A program made the translations under genes and the position numbers. Below the pieces are notes generated by a model. That model ran no database searches. It was not told the DNA's origin and was given only the letters and a program-made list of their open reading frames with translations. DNA of 64,000 nt from Synechococcus sp. UW69 (GTDB lineage Bacteria; Cyanobacteriota; Cyanobacteriia; PCC-6307; Cyanobiaceae): the NCBI RefSeq assembly GCF_900474185.1, contig NZ_UCNW01000002.1, positions 81,013 through 145,012 of the forward strand, in the 5' to 3' direction. How positions within the stretch are numbered: position 1 is the stretch's first letter; each line of letters starts with the position of its first letter. Below, one piece after another: positions 45,856 through 54,400 of the stretch.

Positions 45856-46019
45856 GACAATGCACTCACCATTTCGGATCGCCGCGAGGGCATCGCTGAT
45901 GGCATCAAACGCGATGGGATCGTTCGCGGGGTCAAGGGAACTGGGGTTCAGGAGCCTGGTCGCCGGTTGATGACCTCATTATTGATCTCTGTACGATCAG
46001 CCGTTGGTTGGTTGATTCA

Positions 46020-47126
46020 ATGGCAGGCAACAAAGCGTCGGCGGTTGAAGCGATGGCAACGTTGAAGGGCGGACGGGTTGCTGTCATTGGCGCCTCCGGC
46101 TATGGCGGCCTCCAGACCATCCGCCTGCTGCAGGGACACCCGGGTCTTTCCGTCAGTTTTCTCGGCGGTGAACGCAGTGCCGGCCAACGCTGGAGTTCTG
46201 TTTGTTCCTTCCTGCCCCTGCCGGATGACCCGATGGTGGAATCGGCAGACCCCGACCGGATTGCGGCCTGCTCCGACTTCGCCGTTCTGAGTCTTCCCAA
46301 CGGCCTGGCATGTCAATTGGCGCCACAACTGCTGGAGCGGGGTGTGCGGGTTGTGGATCTTTCCGCCGACTTCCGCTACCGCTCCCTCGACCAGTGGCTT
46401 CAGGTGTATGCCAAGGAGGCCGGGTCTCTCAATCGAAAGGATGCCGAGCTCTGCAGCAATGCTGTCTATGGCCTGCCTGAATGGAACGGCCCTGCGATCG
46501 CCGAGGCGAAGTTGGTGGCGGCTCCCGGATGTTTCCCCACCGCGAGTTTGCTGCCCTTGCTCCCTTTTCTTAAGCAAGGTCTGATTGAGACGAACGGCAT
46601 CGTGATTGATGCCAAGACCGGCACCTCCGGTGGTGGACGGGTGCCAAAGGAAGCGATGTTGCTGGCGGAAGCCTCTGAATCCATTGCGCCCTACGGCGTG
46701 ATCGGTCATCGCCACACCTCAGAGATCGAACAGATGGCGACGGAGGTGGCTGGGCAGGAGGTTCGTCTTCAGTTCACTCCGCACCTCGTGCCGATGGTTC
46801 GTGGTCTGCTTTCAACGGTGTATGCCCGACTGCGCGACCCCGGCCTCACCGCTGAGGATTGCACCACCGTTCTGGACGCCATCTACAGGCACCATCCCTG
46901 CGTTGAGGTGCTCCCAGTGGGCACCTACCCCGCCACCAAATGGGCGCGGCACACGAATCGCGCCCTGCTGTCAGTTCAGGTGGACACCCGCACGGGCCAG
47001 CTGGTGTTGATGAGTGCGATCGACAACCTGATCAAGGGCCAGGCGGGGCAGGGCGTGCAATGCCTGAACCTCATGGCTGGCCTCGCGCCTGAGACGGGTC
47101 TGCCTCTGCAGTCGTTCTATCCCTGA
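46020..47126 (+). CDS. argC: N-acetyl-gamma-glutamyl-phosphate reductase
   Basis: A 368-residue NADPH-dependent enzyme of arginine synthesis. VAVIGASGYGGLQTIRLLQGHP is the nucleotide-binding motif, and Cys171 in VAAPGCFPTASLLPLL is the catalytic cysteine; TGTSGGGR and FTPHLVPMVRGLLSTVY also fit. The ATG at 46020 is taken; a TTG at 46008 and an ATG at 46053 are alternatives. It is divergent from ribBA and its end overlaps purN by 10 bp. Confidence 0.96.
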   Translation: MAGNKASAVEAMATLKGGRVAVIGASGYGGLQTIRLLQGHPGLSVSFLGGERSAGQRWSSVCSFLPLPDDPMVESADPDRIAACSDFAVLSLPNGLACQLAPQLLERGVRVVDLSADFRYRSLDQWLQVYAKEAGSLNRKDAELCSNAVYGLPEWNGPAIAEAKLVAAPGCFPTASLLPLLPFLKQGLIETNGIVIDAKTGTSGGGRVPKEAMLLAEASESIAPYGVIGHRHTSEIEQMATEVAGQEVRLQFTPHLVPMVRGLLSTVYARLRDPGLTAEDCTTVLDAIYRHHPCVEVLPVGTYPATKWARHTNRALLSVQVDTRTGQLVLMSAIDNLIKGQAGQGVQCLNLMAGLAPETGLPLQSFYP

Positions 47127-47758
47127 CGCCAGGTTGGCTTCAGGCCAGCGAGGGCAGCCGGCAAGAGCAGGTGTTCCTGTTCTTGGATCCGTTTGGCAAG
47201 CGTGGCGTGGTCATCACCATCGAGAACGGGGACGGCGGCCTGGGCCAAGATCGGGCCGGCATCCAGCTCCTCGGTGACGATGTGAACCGTGCAGCCGGTG
47301 AGCTTCACTCCGGCTTCTAAGGCCTGCCCCACCGCGTCCATGCCGCGGAAGCTGGGCAGCAGCGATGGGTGGATGTTGATCAAGCGTTCTGAAAATCCGC
47401 TGATTAAGACATCGGTGACGATCCGCATCCAACCCGCCATCACCACCAGCTCCACCTGGTCGGCGCGGAACAGGTGCACCAGTTCGGCGTCCAGCTCGCG
47501 TCGGTTCTTGAGCAGACGATGGTCGAGCACCGACACAGGAATCCCGAGACGTTCGGCGCGTTGCTGGGCTCCACAGCCTGGATTGTTCACCACCAGCCGT
47601 TGAATTCGTGCATTGAGTTCCCCCGCCTGGATTGCTTGGGCCAAGGCTTCGAAGTTGCTGCCGTTTCCGGATGCCATCACCCCCAGCTGCAAGGGGGCCT
47701 GGTCAGCTCGAATGTTGTGGCTAGGGTCAGTCAAAGCGGGGTCCGGTCCATGTCCCAT
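47117..47758 (-). CDS. purN: Phosphoribosylglycinamide formyltransferase (PurN)
   Basis: A 213-residue folate-dependent enzyme of purine synthesis (GAR to FGAR). Motifs: LGVMASGNGSNFEALAQAI, VVMAGWMRIV, RLINIHPSLLPSFRGMDAVGQALEAGVKLTGCTVHIVTEELDAGPILAQAAV. These include the catalytic Asn-His-Asp set (IHPSLLP and LDAGPIL). The ATG at 47758 is chosen; a longer open frame to 48037 runs antisense through ycf35. About 20 residues precede the core, somewhat longer than E. coli PurN. Its start overlaps the divergent ycf35 start by 9 bp. Confidence 0.94.
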   Translation of the reverse strand: MGHGPDPALTDPSHNIRADQAPLQLGVMASGNGSNFEALAQAIQAGELNARIQRLVVNNPGCGAQQRAERLGIPVSVLDHRLLKNRRELDAELVHLFRADQVELVVMAGWMRIVTDVLISGFSERLINIHPSLLPSFRGMDAVGQALEAGVKLTGCTVHIVTEELDAGPILAQAAVPVLDGDDHATLAKRIQEQEHLLLPAALAGLKPTWRQG

Positions 47759-48100
47759 CTCTCCATCCTGCCGACTGTCTTTACCGATCTCGAGCGACTT
47801 GTGCGGGCCCTGCGTGATGAGGGCTTCAGTGTTGAGCGAACGACCGAATTGCAGGGTTTTGCTGACGATTCCCACATCGTTGATGTGCTTGCTGTTCATG
47901 GAGATGCCATGCCCCTCGGCTGGACCCAGCGGGAGGACGGCACGATCGTGATGCATGGCGACATTCAACGGATCAGCCGCCAGTCGGGGCTTGAACAGCG
48001 GTTGCAGCGGGTGACGCGTCGCTATGCCCTGCTTCATGCCATGGACCAGGTGCGTTTCGGTGCGATGGGATCGGCCGACCTGATCGTGCAGTCCCTCTGA
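47750..48100 (+). CDS. ycf35: Ycf35 / DUF1257 protein
   Basis: A 116-residue protein starting MSHLSILPTVFTDLERLVRALRDEG, the characteristic DUF1257 N-terminus, which is conserved from cyanobacteria to red-algal plastids. The function is unknown. It has no membrane segment. The start codon lies within the 5' end of the divergent purN (9 bp overlap). It is one base from the following peptidase gene and probably in one transcript with it. Confidence 0.92.
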   Translation: MSHLSILPTVFTDLERLVRALRDEGFSVERTTELQGFADDSHIVDVLAVHGDAMPLGWTQREDGTIVMHGDIQRISRQSGLEQRLQRVTRRYALLHAMDQVRFGAMGSADLIVQSL

Positions 48101-48101
48101 C

Positions 48102-49799
48102 GTGCCAGATCCGGTTCAGATCAGGCTCGATCTGAGCCATCCCGAAACGCAGACCATCGGTGTGTCCATCCAATGGACACCCCAGACGAGGCGCCAGACC
48201 TTTCAGCTGCCGGTGTGGACCCCGGGGTCCTACACGGTGCGCGATCACGCTCAGCACCTCCACAGCCTGGAGCTGCTCGCCAACAGCGAAGAGCTCGCGG
48301 TGCGTCGTTTGGCGCCCCACCAGTGGCTCTGTGATCTTCCTGATCTGAGCCCGCTCACGCTCAACTATCAGCTTGAAGCAAGGGATCTGACCGTCCGCAC
48401 TGGGTTGCTGGACCCTGATTTTGCCTCGCTCTGCCTCGCCGCTGTGGCGATGGATATCGATGGCTTCCGCTGGTCGCCCCACCGCGTTGCGGTGAAGGCT
48501 CCGGAGCACTGGAGTGTGCATCTGCCGCTTGAAACCAGTCCTGAGGGGTGGATCGCTGCGGATTTCGATGCCCTCGTCGACAGCCCGCTCCATGCCGGTC
48601 CCTTTCAGGCGGAACCCTTCACGGTGCAGGCCTGCAGCCATGAGTTGCTGTTGATCGGCACTCCGCCCAAGGGTTGGCCGCCGAACTTCCTCAGCGACAT
48701 CGAGCGCGTTTGCAGCGCAACCTGTCGATTGATGGGAACTCCTCCTCCGGCTGGGGATCGCTATCAGTTGGTTCTGCAACTGCTCGACCAGGGCTATGGC
48801 GGCCTCGAGCACGATCACAGTGCCGTGTTGCAGTTCAGTTGGTCAGCCTTGGCCAAGCCCAAGGGCTACCGGCAGCTGTTGCAGTTGATCGGCCACGAAT
48901 ACCTGCACCAATGGAACGTGCGCCGGCTGCGGCCTGTTGAGCTGCGTCCCTACGACTACGGACAGGCGGTGATCACTGAGGGCCTTTGGTTTGCCGAGGG
49001 GATCACCAGTTACTACGACCTGAGCCTGCCCCTGCTGGCGGGGCTTTCGGATCGACCGACCCTGCTCAAGGATCTGGGGGAGGAGCTCTCCAGCGTGTTG
49101 ATGTCACCTGGTTGCTCCGTTCAATCGCTGGCAGCCAGTGCCCGTGAGGCTTGGATCAAGCTGTACAAGGCCACGCCAGCGTCGCGGGATACCCAGATCA
49201 GCTACTACCGATTGGGTGCCGCGGTGGCCTTCTGCCTGGATGTGCGCCTACGGCAGCGTGGTCAATCCATGGCGGCCATCCTGCGGGAACTGTGGTTGAG
49301 GCTTGGCCGTCAGGCTCGCGGTTACAGCCGCCACGACATCAAAGCCGCCTTGGCCCAATGGGATGCCGACCTGGCGGCCGATCTGGATCAATGGCTGGAT
49401 CAACCTGAGGCTCTTCCCTTGATCGATTGCGTGGAGGCTCTTGGGCTGCGGATGGATCCTGTTCCGCTCAAGCATCCCGACCATGGACTCACGCTCAAGG
49501 ATGGAGATGGTGCCGCCTTAATTCAGCGGGTGCGGCGCCAGAGTCCCGGCCAACGGGCTGGGCTTGTGGTGGGCGATGAGTTGCTCGCGATTAATGGCTA
49601 TCGGGTGCGTCGCGGCAGCGATCTCCCGTCTCTGTTGGAGCAGCAGGACTGCGTGAGCGTCACCTACGCGCGACGCAGTCTCTTGAAGGAGACCCAGTTG
49701 TTTCCTGACAAAGGTGTGGACCATTGGTCGTTGGATTGGGATCCTGGGTGCACAACGGAACAACGGCAATTGCGGGATCGATGGTTCGAGATCGTTTAA
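48102..49799 (+). CDS. M61 family metallopeptidase with PDZ domain
   Basis: A 565-residue glycyl-aminopeptidase-like protein. An N-terminal beta-rich domain (LPVWTPGSYTVRDHAQHL) precedes the gluzincin core with zinc ligands His265 and His269 in GHEYLHQWNVRRLRP and Glu299 in LWFAEGITSYYDL. The C-terminal PDZ-like domain (about residues 470-540) includes VVGDELLAINGYRV. No signal peptide, so it is probably cytoplasmic. The GTG start at 48102 follows the ycf35 stop by one base. The end overlaps the amidase gene by 19 bp. Confidence 0.92.
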   Translation: MPDPVQIRLDLSHPETQTIGVSIQWTPQTRRQTFQLPVWTPGSYTVRDHAQHLHSLELLANSEELAVRRLAPHQWLCDLPDLSPLTLNYQLEARDLTVRTGLLDPDFASLCLAAVAMDIDGFRWSPHRVAVKAPEHWSVHLPLETSPEGWIAADFDALVDSPLHAGPFQAEPFTVQACSHELLLIGTPPKGWPPNFLSDIERVCSATCRLMGTPPPAGDRYQLVLQLLDQGYGGLEHDHSAVLQFSWSALAKPKGYRQLLQLIGHEYLHQWNVRRLRPVELRPYDYGQAVITEGLWFAEGITSYYDLSLPLLAGLSDRPTLLKDLGEELSSVLMSPGCSVQSLAASAREAWIKLYKATPASRDTQISYYRLGAAVAFCLDVRLRQRGQSMAAILRELWLRLGRQARGYSRHDIKAALAQWDADLAADLDQWLDQPEALPLIDCVEALGLRMDPVPLKHPDHGLTLKDGDGAALIQRVRRQSPGQRAGLVVGDELLAINGYRVRRGSDLPSLLEQQDCVSVTYARRSLLKETQLFPDKGVDHWSLDWDPGCTTEQRQLRDRWFEIV

Positions 49800-50707
49800 G
49801 TCGTTATTGGAGCGGTCTTCGGAGTCGCGTTCAGGAGCATCGGGGTCTCTCGATTACTGCAGCAGCAGCAGGGTCGTTGGCTCTGGGCCTGGTGGGCTGG
49901 GTGTTGGTGGATCAAGGTGGGCTGTCCCATGCAGGGGTTCGCCCGTCCCTGATGGAGCTGCTCGACCAGGTGGGGAGGGAACGCGGTCGCCAATTGGAAG
50001 AGAACCCCTCCTCCTCGGTGCCTTTACCGCCGAAGTCGCGCTCGTGGCGCTCTCCATTGGCTCGCCAATGCTCAGATGTCGACACCGCGCTGCGGTCCCG
50101 TCTGAACCAGCTCGATGCCCGGTCAAGCTCCTGGCGTGCATTCGTGAAGATCGATCCCACCAATTTCGGTGAGCGCTACGACCAAGACGCGTTCGGTCGT
50201 CGGATTGATGCCACTCCCAGGGTGGTGGTGCTGCACGAGACGGTGTATTCACTCGGTTCCGCCTTGAACACCTTCATGACTCCCCACCCGCGGGATGAAG
50301 ATCAGGTGAGCTACCACACGCTTGTGGGGCAGGACGGGCGTGTTCTGGATCTGGTGGACCCGTTAAGTCGCGCCTATGGCGCCGGTTTTTCAGCTTTTCT
50401 GGGTGAGTGGGCGATCACCAATAAGAAGCTCAAGGGCTCTGTGAACAACTTCGCGTTGCACCTAAGCCTGGAAACACCGCCGTCGGGGGCGAACGCCAAT
50501 GGCACCCATGCCGGCTATACGACCCAGCAATACGACGCGTTGGCTTTGGTGTTGTCGGGTTGGATCCGTTCTTTCAATCTCCCTCCAGCGGCGATCACGA
50601 CCCATCGCCATGTGGATCTGGGCGGAGAACGGGGTGATCCACGCAGCTTCGATTGGTCGAAACTTCAGGTGCGGCTGGCGGCTCTTGGCGACCTCTGCGT
50701 GACCTGA
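49781..50707 (+). CDS. N-acetylmuramoyl-L-alanine amidase (amidase_2/AmpD-like), membrane-anchored
   Basis: A 308-residue protein with an N-terminal basic region and a hydrophobic anchor (ITAAAAGSLALGLVGWVLV, about 24-42), a linker, and an amidase_2 domain from about residue 130: RVVVLHETVYS, VSYHTLVGQDGRVLDLV, AYGAGFS and ITTHRHVDLGG. The histidines of the first and last motifs are likely zinc ligands. It should cut the amide bond between MurNAc and the stem peptide on the periplasmic side. The start overlaps the peptidase end by 19 bp. Confidence 0.88.
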   Translation: MVRDRLSRYWSGLRSRVQEHRGLSITAAAAGSLALGLVGWVLVDQGGLSHAGVRPSLMELLDQVGRERGRQLEENPSSSVPLPPKSRSWRSPLARQCSDVDTALRSRLNQLDARSSSWRAFVKIDPTNFGERYDQDAFGRRIDATPRVVVLHETVYSLGSALNTFMTPHPRDEDQVSYHTLVGQDGRVLDLVDPLSRAYGAGFSAFLGEWAITNKKLKGSVNNFALHLSLETPPSGANANGTHAGYTTQQYDALALVLSGWIRSFNLPPAAITTHRHVDLGGERGDPRSFDWSKLQVRLAALGDLCVT

Positions 50708-50743
50708 AGCGTCGTTAGCGTTCGCATCCCTGACACGGCTTCG

Positions 50744-50983
50744 GTGACAAGGCTCCCCAGCGAGGATCTCGATCGGATCATTGAAATGGCCTGGGAAGAC
50801 CGCACTCCCTTCGAGGCGATTGAATTTCAATTCGGACTCTCCGAGCCGCAGGTGATCGCGCTGATGCGGCAACAAATGAAAGCGTCGTCGTTCAAGCTTT
50901 GGCGCAAGCGTGTGAGCGGACGCAAGACCAAACACGCCGCCACCAGCAGCTCCGACCGGTTCCGGGCGAGTTGCCACAAGTGA
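50744..50983 (+). CDS. DUF2805 / TIGR03643 protein
   Basis: A 79-residue protein with the family pattern IIEMAWEDRTPFEAIEFQFGLSEPQVIALMRQQMK followed by FKLWRKRVSGRKTKH. The predicted helix-turn-helix-like fold and basic tail suggest nucleic acid binding, but no function is established. It starts with GTG at 50744; no ATG is in frame nearby. It follows the amidase by 36 bp on the same strand. Confidence 0.85.
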   Translation: MTRLPSEDLDRIIEMAWEDRTPFEAIEFQFGLSEPQVIALMRQQMKASSFKLWRKRVSGRKTKHAATSSSDRFRASCHK

Positions 50984-51000
50984 TTGGGGCCTGCTTCGGT

Positions 51001-51300
51001 TCAGCGCAGGACGCCCCGCAGGATCCCTTGAACCAAACCTGCCGGATTCATGCCCCGGGGGAAAGTCTGGGGTGCGTTGCGGTAGCTCGGGCCTGAGATC
51101 AGGCCTGCAGCCACCTGCCCCATCACGCCGTCAAAAGGGGCAGTGTCATCGGAACGCCGGACCGGAGTGGTGAAGGCCCTCACGCAGCCATAGAAATCCC
51201 TGGCGTCTTTGCACTGTGCTGCCACTTCGGCGTCCACCTGAGCGAGTGCGGTTGATGGGACAAGCAGGCCAAATGCCAGCAGGTGTAGGAGTTGTTTCAT
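51001..51300 (-). CDS. Small secreted hypothetical protein (99 aa)
   Basis: Begins at ATG 51300 with a clear signal peptide (KQLLHLLAFGLLVPSTALAQ, cleavage after ALA) and a mature part with two cysteines (AAQCKDARDFYGCVRAF) that may form a disulfide. The C-terminal half (GQVAAGLISGPSYRNAPQTF) is Gly/Ser-rich. The function is unknown. It lies downstream of the giant autotransporter gene on the same strand, but stacked hairpins separate them. The longer open frame to 51426 reads through those hairpins and is rejected. Confidence 0.7.
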   Translation of the reverse strand: MKQLLHLLAFGLLVPSTALAQVDAEVAAQCKDARDFYGCVRAFTTPVRRSDDTAPFDGVMGQVAAGLISGPSYRNAPQTFPRGMNPAGLVQGILRGVLR

Positions 51301-51347
51301 CGATCTGCCGTGCTGGATCAATGCTTCAACAGATAGGGGGGCTTCCA

Positions 51348-51420
51348 CCTCCCCCATTTGGGGGAGGCATGAAGGCTCGCCCCATCCCTCAGTTGAGGGA
51401 TGGGGCTTAGCTCTTGCTAA
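51348..51420 (-). terminator. Three consecutive hairpins downstream of the autotransporter gene
   Basis: Three inverted repeats in 73 bp: TTAGC/GCTAA (51407-51411/51416-51420), GCCCCATCCCTCA/TGAGGGATGGGGC (51379-51391/51394-51406, 13 bp) and CCTCCCCC/GGGGGAGG (51348-51355/51360-51367). The middle one directly abuts the first. They start seven bases after the autotransporter stop codon and probably end or stabilise its transcript. None has a long T-run, so they could also be a mobile-repeat remnant. Confidence 0.7.
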
Positions 51421-51426
51421 CAGCAA

Positions 51427-54400
51427 TCAGAACTGGAAGGTCACACCGCCGCTCGCGCGCCATGTCGTGCCCCGGTCGCTCGCCCAGAACTCCATGCCAC
51501 CCCGCCCGTACAACTTCACCGAGATGCCGTTGACGTTCTGCACCGTGTAATCCAGACCAGCCTCAAGCAACGCTCCGTTTTCGGTGCCCAGCTGGGAGTC
51601 GAAATTCACCGTCTTGTTGGTGAACTTGTAGCCAATCTCCTGGCCCTCATTCGCCTGGTTCCAATCCGCCAGCCAGGCTGCCCGCAGGCTCGGCACCAGC
51701 AGTCCCCGCTCACCGGTGCGGATCGGCACCGACAGTTTCATCCCCAACTCCGTCTCAGCGAAGTTGGTCGTGCGGCTCTTGTACTTCAGCCGCAGGTTCT
51801 TCTCCGTTCCATGGCTTTCCGAGAAACCTTGCTCGTGGTTGCGGGTCCACACCACCTGGCCCTGGGGTTCCAGCACCACGCCACCGGTCTTGAACGGGGC
51901 ACCGATCCGCAGTGCTCCCAGATAGCTGGTGACGCTCTTGTCACCCTTCGCAGTATTCCCGCCCAGATCCTCGTTGATCCTCAGGATGTTGCGGGACTGT
52001 TCACCGCTGAATTCACTCGCCCCCAGCAGGCCCTGCACATAGAAATGTCGGGTGGAGTACTGGGCCGTTAAGCCGCCGCCCCAGCCCTCAGGGTTCCAGC
52101 TGCCGCCGCCAGTCTCCCCGCTGTGCTGGTTCACATTCAGATCGCCGTAATTGGCATACGCTCCGATCTGGAACGTCTCGCTCAGCGCCACATCCACACC
52201 AAAGCTGGTGCCGTAGGCGCTCAAGTCGTAGTCGTTGTACAAAATCGACGACTCATCAGCGCGGCTGTTACCGCCAAATCCCTTCACCCAGGCGCTGACG
52301 CCATCACGCTTGGCCAGATCCAGCTCGTCATCGTTCAGATCAACAAGGCTGACGCCATCGAACTCAACAACAACGGCGCCTTCCTCAACCTCGATCGCAA
52401 CAGCAGCATCACCATTGCCCGCAGCATCATCAACCTCAACCTCTGCAACCTCAACGCCTTCAACAGCACCTTCCACATACTCAGCCGCTTCTCCATCACT
52501 GAGCTCATCAGCCTTCAGCCACAACGGTTGAACAGGAGCTGCCTCCTCCATCACAGCCTCGTCTTCCACAACGCTCTCCTCAACAACCTCTTCTGCCACC
52601 AGTTCCTCGAACTGACGCAACGGCTGGCGATCAAACAACGTGTCCACCAGCAGGTTGTTATGCAGCGCTAAACCACGACCCGCGGCATCCACATTCCGCG
52701 GCGCCAAACCACTGCCCACCAACCGAGACAACTGACCAAAATCAAAGCTCAAGGGCAGGTCAATTTCTTCATTCTCCAAACCATCAAGCAGGGCATCAAT
52801 GATCTCCCCTGCCACCTCTTCTTCCTCGTCCCAAGCTTCATCTTCATCGCCGGGGATGTCGCTGATCACATCACACAAATCATCTCCCACCTCACAACCG
52901 GGGAGAGCATCCAATTCGCCGTCGCCATCAGCATCGGGATCATTCTCATCAGGAATACCGTCGTTGTCGTCATCCTCATCGATGGCATCGGGCTCTCCAT
53001 CTCCATCGGTATCCGGCAGCTCATTGCTCACATCACACTCATCACCTTCACAAGGCTTCTCAGGCTCCGGATCAATCACATCCGGCAAGCCATCGCCATC
53101 GCCATCCACAATCGGCAACTCATTGCCGACTGAGCAGTCATCGCCCTCACACGTTGGAGGCTGGAACGGGGGAATCACGGGAGGCTTCTCTGTGCCTTCC
53201 TCCTTGCAACTGTCTGGATCAAGCAAACACTCCAAATTATCGTTGACTTGAACGACGAGATCGAGGGAACCTTCTTCTAAATAACCCTCATACACAGCAC
53301 CCATGCCAGTGACTGCATTTTCTTCACCCAAGCCCTCAAACTTGTAAGCCCCACCACCTTTCTGACCTTGAACAACGATAAACGTGTTCTTCGCTAACTT
53401 CTCTGCACCATCAACGTTGCCGGCAATAATTTCATACACCGCCTTGCCATCATCATCAAGATCAATATTTTGAAGCTCCTGTGGAATACCAACCACCAAG
53501 CTGCCACTTTCAAACTCAAATTCGTCAGAAACACGAATCGGTGGATTATTTTTCCGATTCAGAACCGTTGCAATACCGCCAGGTAAAACGGCATCAGCTT
53601 CATATGCATTCAGTTCAATACTTTGTGAAACAAGAGGCTGCACCGGACTGATAAATACCTGGCCACCTTCCGTAATATCCAGGCGATTAATTTTGAACTC
53701 ACCGCGGCCAATCGAATTGGACGCCAGATCCAATCGACCCCTTCCCTTCACGAACGTTTCTGATTCCTGATCAATGCCTTGAGCATTGGCGAGGGCCAAG
53801 ACACCATCTTCGATGGTTGTTGGCCCCCTGTATATATTAACACCTGAGAAAGTGGTTGTACCATATCCAACTTTCGTGAAGCCACCAGCTGGCCGCTCCA
53901 TCGTTCCAGACCAAGTTGTATCTGTATTCAAGCTCCCCGCAGTGAGAATAATTGCCTTACCTCCTTGGCCAAGGGTAATTCCACCTGAACCTTCGATTGA
54001 CCCAATCTCATCAGTGGTGTCAACTACATACCTGCCACCAAGATCAACGATAACTCGGTTTTTATCAGAAAGCTGACCACCCACAACTAGTGCACCCTCT
54101 TGAATATGCGTATCACCAGAATATGTATTTTCACCCATCAGACTTAGATTCGATTTACCAGTCTTTCTAAAACCACCGCCACCCTGAACATTCCCTTTAA
54201 TCGATAGAAAGCTATCAGCAGCAACATGAATTTCGGCATTCCCCTTTAATGTCAAATCGGAAGTTAACTCAGAAGTCGTATGACCTCGACGAGAAGAACT
54301 TCGAAGGGTGCCACGATCAAGGGTCAAAGAAGTAATCTCAACATCTTTCTGACCATTCAGATCCAGAGTTCCGTCTTTCTCAATCGTTGTCTTAGAGCCT

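Noticed and set aside
47117..48037. PurN with a 93-residue N-terminal extension
   Set aside because: The extension is the antisense of ycf35 and has no relation to formyltransferases.
52123..53251. Ser/Pro-rich plus-strand ORFs (52123-52671, 52235-52531, 52799-53251) opposite the autotransporter
   Set aside because: They are shadows of the acidic repeats and linker on the coding strand.
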